A DNA stretch of 8,692 nucleotides from an uncultured Planctomycetaceae bacterium (GTDB lineage Bacteria > Planctomycetota > Planctomycetia > Pirellulales > Lacipirellulaceae), in NCBI GenBank assembly GCA_937860165.1, contig CALMBE010000493.1:1-8692 (forward strand), read 5' to 3'. The translations under genes were made by a program, and so were the position numbers. Below the pieces are notes generated by a model. It had not been told where the DNA came from and ran no database searches. It saw only the letters and a list, made by a program, of their open reading frames with translations. Positions 6,201 through 8,692 of this stretch are shown here, piece by piece (the stretch's first letter is position 1; each line of letters begins with the position of its first letter).

Positions 6201-8505
6201 ACAGCCAACCATCGGGACCCCAGATAAAAGTATTGAGCGTCTCATGTGGATCTTGAAAGCCCCAACCATCGAGGAGAACCTCGGGAGGACCATCGGCATG
6301 GTCGTCGCCATTTCTATCGGGAATGAAAAGTAAGTACGGAGCTGCCCCCACCCATACACCACCGAATCCGATTTCAATGCCGCTGACAAGGTTCAAGCCT
6401 TCGGCGAAAAGTTTGCGCGTATCGAAACGACCGTCCCCGTCCGTGTCTTCAAAGATCAACAGTCGGTCTTTACCCTTACCCTCTTCGGCACGGGTGGGAT
6501 ATTCGTAGGCTTCGGCAACCCACACACGGCCTCGGTCATCCAGCGCCATTGCGATCGGTTGCTTGACCTCGGGCTCGCTGGCGAACACGGTCGCCTTGAA
6601 TCCCTCTGGCAAGACCATGTTCCGGACTGATTCTTGGGGAGCAAGTCCGCTGTGCGGATATTCGTCGAGTTGCAATATCTTGGACTCGAGCACGCTGATC
6701 TGAGGACGGGTATCCCAAAAACGAAAATGATCGTAATTGATATGGCCCCAACCTCCGCTAGCTTCATCGACGATCCGCAAGAAGACTTCCCGGCCAATCT
6801 GCTGACTCAATTCAGCAACGACCGGACGCATCTGTTCCGCATCTTTGCCACTCGTCTCAACAACGACTTCTTGTGTGTCGGCGCGAACAATTTCGACTCG
6901 CGTCGCACGTTGGGCCCCTCCTCCCACAAGAAGTGTTGCAAAAGGGTGCGACACCAAAAAACTTGTCGAAGTGAAAGTACCCTGGGGCTGATCTCCAGCG
7001 ATTTCGTAAGTCCCAATCCAACGATCACCGCGATGGCCACTCAGGCTGTCGCTACGGCGAGTATGAACCGTGTCGCCCCAGATTGGTTGGCTGTCGAAAG
7101 CATTCCCACTGGCGGTCCAATCACGGGCGTCTCCCACTTCAAAATCCAGATTCACGACTTGCCCGATAGAGTCTTGAGCAAGAAACCCTTCCGCCGGTTG
7201 TTTCTCGGCAGAAACCTGAGTTGAAGCCACTTGTTCTGACTTGAATCGCTTGGGTTTCGACTTTTCCCAGGTGGCTTTGGCGACAGGTTTCGCATGATGC
7301 AGCAATGCAAAAGTTCCCTTCTTGCTTCCCACAACCACGTCCAACCATTCGTCGCCATTCAAGTCGGCAGTGACAACCTGGGTGCCGACTCCCGAGCCCG
7401 TGTCAATCAACTGGGGGATGAACCGGACCTTGCCGTTCTCGCGTACTGTCTGGAACCAATAGCTGACTACTGGATCAAGCGAGCCAGGATCATGGTTCTG
7501 ATGAGCCCAAAAGCGTTTGCCTGTAACGATGTCGAGCACTCCATCGTTATCCATGTCGGCCAATGTCAACGCATGAAGCTGCGAGAAAGTTATCCCGTAG
7601 TCGTTTTCATCAGGCTGCTCTCCCATGATCTGATGTTCGTGGAACACTATGGTTCCATCGACGGTTGTATTCTCGAACCAAGCTAAACCATAAGCGTGAG
7701 CCGCTTTGCTTGTGACGATGTCATTATCTCCATCGCCATCGAAATCGTAGGCAAACATCTGGGCACCACCTGCGGCGGCGAATGCCACAGGGTGGAATGT
7801 CCATTGCTCTTGATCGGCGGCTGTTAGGTCTGGCCGTGCCCACCAGCCTTGCCTTTCGAGCAAGTCGGCTTGGCCATCGTTGTTCACGTCCCCCACTCCC
7901 AGCCCGTGGTTGAACAAATCGTAACCGCGATCAGGAGAGATCGCATGAAACGTCCATAGCTCGGTTGGCTTCTCGGGATCGAATTCTGCATAGCCGAGTT
8001 GACCTTTGGTGTGAAATACCAAATCAGGTCGCCCATCACCCGAGAGATCTGCAAAGGTAGGAGATTCATTATCGACAGATGGAAAAGCCAAGTGCCGCTT
8101 CCAATGAGTCTTTTCTCCATGGGGATTTTCGTACCAAAAGGCCTCCTTTCCTGGAAAATCCACGACGAGAACGTCCTGCCAACCATCTTGATTGAAATCG
8201 TGGGCGAAGGCGAAGTGATTATTCGAATAGCCGTTGATGTCAAAATTGTTTGCTAGATAAATCTCGCTCCGTTCGGTGAATTCAGGTCCCGCGTACCAAT
8301 AGGGCCCCGCGACCAAATCTTGGTGCCCGTCTCGATTGATTTCTCCGGCGGTAGCACCCTCGCAGGTAAACTTGTCCGTGAGTTGACGGCGCTCGAAAGT
8401 ATGCGCGAAGTAGTTCTCTGCGGCGCCGCTAGAGGAAATAAATAGAACAGCAATGCCGAGTGATAGGGCCAGCACAAGGCCAACCAGTGGGGGCCTGGTC
8501 GTCAT
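3211..8505 (-). CDS. giant exported FG-GAP / dehydrogenase-like / haem c / DUF1080 fusion protein
   Basis: This 1764-residue exported protein has the following parts, numbered from the ATG at 8505. (1) A signal peptide covers 1-29: TTR, a hydrophobic stretch, then SGAA before E30. (2) Seven FG-GAP/VCBS-like calcium loops (DxNxDGxxDL type) start near 55, 103, 153, 206, 254, 317 and 381, suggesting a seven-bladed propeller. (3) A Lys-rich linker leads to a levanase-associated beta-sandwich-like module (about 451-597: DFEVGDARDW, SGHRGDRW, SGGWGHINYDH). (4) A TIGR02604-type dehydrogenase-like propeller spans about 631-993 (HETLNTFIWGPDGWLYGCHG, SNPWGIDF, IPHLFHIIQGGRY). (5) A helical HEAT-like region spans about 1010-1435. 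(6) A TIGR02603-type haem c domain has CQQCH at 1454-1458 and a likely axial Met in MMP at 1548-1550. (7) A DUF1080/3-keto-disaccharide hydrolase-like domain spans about 1582-1758. It probably works outside the cytoplasm in polysaccharide or glycoside breakdown. An upstream ATG at 8577 would put 24 residues before the signal peptide, so the inner start with GAAAGAA upstream is preferred. The substrate is unknown. Confidence 0.9.
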   Translation of the reverse strand: MTTRPPLVGLVLALSLGIAVLFISSSGAAENYFAHTFERRQLTDKFTCEGATAGEINRDGHQDLVAGPYWYAGPEFTERSEIYLANNFDINGYSNNHFAFAHDFNQDGWQDVLVVDFPGKEAFWYENPHGEKTHWKRHLAFPSVDNESPTFADLSGDGRPDLVFHTKGQLGYAEFDPEKPTELWTFHAISPDRGYDLFNHGLGVGDVNNDGQADLLERQGWWARPDLTAADQEQWTFHPVAFAAAGGAQMFAYDFDGDGDNDIVTSKAAHAYGLAWFENTTVDGTIVFHEHQIMGEQPDENDYGITFSQLHALTLADMDNDGVLDIVTGKRFWAHQNHDPGSLDPVVSYWFQTVRENGKVRFIPQLIDTGSGVGTQVVTADLNGDEWLDVVVGSKKGTFALLHHAKPVAKATWEKSKPKRFKSEQVASTQVSAEKQPAEGFLAQDSIGQVVNLDFEVGDARDWTASGNAFDSQPIWGDTVHTRRSDSLSGHRGDRWIGTYEIAGDQPQGTFTSTSFLVSHPFATLLVGGGAQRATRVEIVRADTQEVVVETSGKDAEQMRPVVAELSQQIGREVFLRIVDEASGGWGHINYDHFRFWDTRPQISVLESKILQLDEYPHSGLAPQESVRNMVLPEGFKATVFASEPEVKQPIAMALDDRGRVWVAEAYEYPTRAEEGKGKDRLLIFEDTDGDGRFDTRKLFAEGLNLVSGIEIGFGGVWVGAAPYLLFIPDRNGDDHADGPPEVLLDGWGFQDPHETLNTFIWGPDGWLYGCHGVFTHSRVGKPGTSWNNRTPLNAAIWRYHPTRHEFEVFAHGTSNPWGIDFNDHGQAVCTACVIPHLFHIIQGGRYQRQAGEHFNPYTYGVITTIADHFHYLGDTPHSGNAKSDSAGGGHAHAGAMFYLGGAWPGEFRNRIFMNNIHGQRINTDVVTPSGSGLVGSHGPDFLLTQDRASQILNFRYGPDGQVYIIDWYDMQACHDNNSSAHDRVNGRIYKVSYGDPEPVVVDLQKWTDVELADAMLEENDWYVRHTRRILQERGAKRAIDSAAVARLIEIATTHAADTRRLRAIWALHGIGQLDLALTQKLLNDASPYVRAWATQLALEKNAPGGTLLEELERLSSKDPSPIVRLYLAAALQRIPLEQRWEILAGLASHGEDATDHNLPLMVWYAAEPLVATDATRSLVFGFQCGKTMPLVRDYVLRRVASLNSPDSLISLVNALGKSEDTSEQLAILSALRQATKGQRIVEPPAAWEAIYQRLAQADNEKLRTSANALGIAFGDANALAAFRRLVSNPSAEIEVRRDALASLLAVKDAELVGTLQELVLEPALRDAALNGLANYTDSRTPSAVLAVYAEFTPDERQKALSTLASRTPYALELLQAIDEGRVSKSDITADLVRQLHNLNSEKISERLTAIWGQVRASAADKLQQIQAFRELLAKSTASESDSEFGRAVFAKTCQQCHMLYGVGNNIGPDLTGSNRSNAEYLLSNIVDPSALISKEYQTSVIVTDSGRVLTGIVSAEDEKSITIRSTAETLVLPKAEIEERTLSESSMMPDNQLAQFSKTEILSLFAYLQGKSQVPILATQSNASQLFNGRDLAGCQGDRNLWSVEHGELVGRTSGLERNSFLLSDLAVEDFHLTVEVFLKDNAGNSGILFRSQSLQGFVEVAGYQADMGPDRWGMLYEEHGRELLWKASGEKFVLPDQWNQYEIRAVGSQIKSWLNGNLSVDLDDPPGKRRGIIALQLHAGGPTEVRFRNFKLQVLGTGLEKP

Positions 8506-8510
8506 AGAAA

Positions 8511-8517
8511 TTCTTTC
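8511..8517 (-). promoter_or_regulatory. ribosome binding site deciding the start of the giant gene
   Basis: On the minus strand the purine run GAAAGAA lies 5 bases before the ATG at 8505. It is a weak Shine-Dalgarno, but together with the signal peptide that begins at this ATG it supports the inner start over the one at 8577. Confidence 0.45.
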
Positions 8518-8601
8518 AACCTGATTCGAGAAGCGACTATCTTCGCAACTCACCCCGCGGCACGGCAGTCGTGGCATTGTGCATAAGGTGTGAGCGTAAT
8601 T

Positions 8602-8683
8602 GGCAATCTGTTGTGGATCAAATTGAGTTGTAATCGCCTGCGTAAGTTTCGGAAGTCGTAGAAACTCACAACCGCAGATTGCC
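8602..8683 (-). promoter_or_regulatory. structured leader upstream of the giant gene
   Basis: GGCAATCTG (8602-8610) is perfectly complementary to CAGATTGCC (8675-8683). TTGTG (8611-8615) pairs with CACAA (8667-8671), leaving a 3-nt bulge. Inside lies a small hairpin, GTTTC (8646-8650) with GAAAC (8661-8665). The structure lies 97-178 bases upstream of the ATG at 8505, on the template for its leader if transcription starts to the right. It could be a regulatory leader, an operator pair or a dispersed repeat. It ends 9 bases from the window edge, so the rest cannot be seen. Confidence 0.4.
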
Positions 8684-8692
8684 GACGCTTGT

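Noticed and set aside
6634..7224. 196-codon plus-strand frame inside the giant gene
   Set aside because: It is antisense to a continuous, domain-rich frame and has no motif of its own.
8592..8628. possible minus-strand promoter TTGATC-17-TACGCT before the giant gene
   Set aside because: The -10 box matches only three of six consensus bases and lies inside the inverted repeat; too weak to annotate.

Overview
The window looks like chromosomal DNA of a planctomycete, probably of the Pirellulales type. The reasons are a giant exported protein built on the Pirellula/Verrucomicrobium dehydrogenase-like and haem c domains, a DUF1080 domain, an FHA-GAF-PP2C signalling phosphatase, and spacers full of dispersed palindromic repeats. 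This assignment rests on family knowledge and was not tested by a search.

Layout. Positions 1-359 are gene-free and hold the truncated end of a dispersed repeat and two hairpins. A 72-residue single-BON-domain protein (360-578, plus strand) faces a convergent 567-residue FHA-GAF-SpoIIE/RsbU-type Ser/Thr phosphatase (672-2375, minus strand). Positions 2376-2841 hold a hairpin just upstream of the phosphatase start, an AT-rich hairpin, and a composite palindromic repeat that includes a second, inverted copy of the repeat at the left edge. A possible promoter then leads to a tRNA-Gln(CUG) at 2842-2912. Positions 2913-3210 hold another long imperfect palindrome and a strong hairpin just after the stop of the last gene.

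The rest (3211-8505, minus strand) is one exported polypeptide of about 1764 residues. Its parts, in order, are a signal peptide, seven FG-GAP/VCBS-like calcium-loop repeats, a levanase-associated beta-sandwich-like module, a sugar-dehydrogenase-like propeller (TIGR02604 type), a helical HEAT-like region, a c-type haem domain (CxxCH, TIGR02603 type) and a C-terminal DUF1080/3-keto-glycoside hydrolase-like domain. It is preceded by a structured leader at the right edge.

The genes do not form an evident operon: the phosphatase and the giant gene share a strand but are separated by the tRNA and repeats. The most interesting item is the giant protein, whose domain order suggests an extracytoplasmic machine that binds a glycan, oxidises it, passes electrons to haem c and cleaves the keto-product. 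That mechanism is a hypothesis. The second is the composite repeat, where two adjacent 14-bp hairpins share a shape while three of their base pairs differ in a compensated way. I see no CRISPR array, insertion sequence or phage gene.
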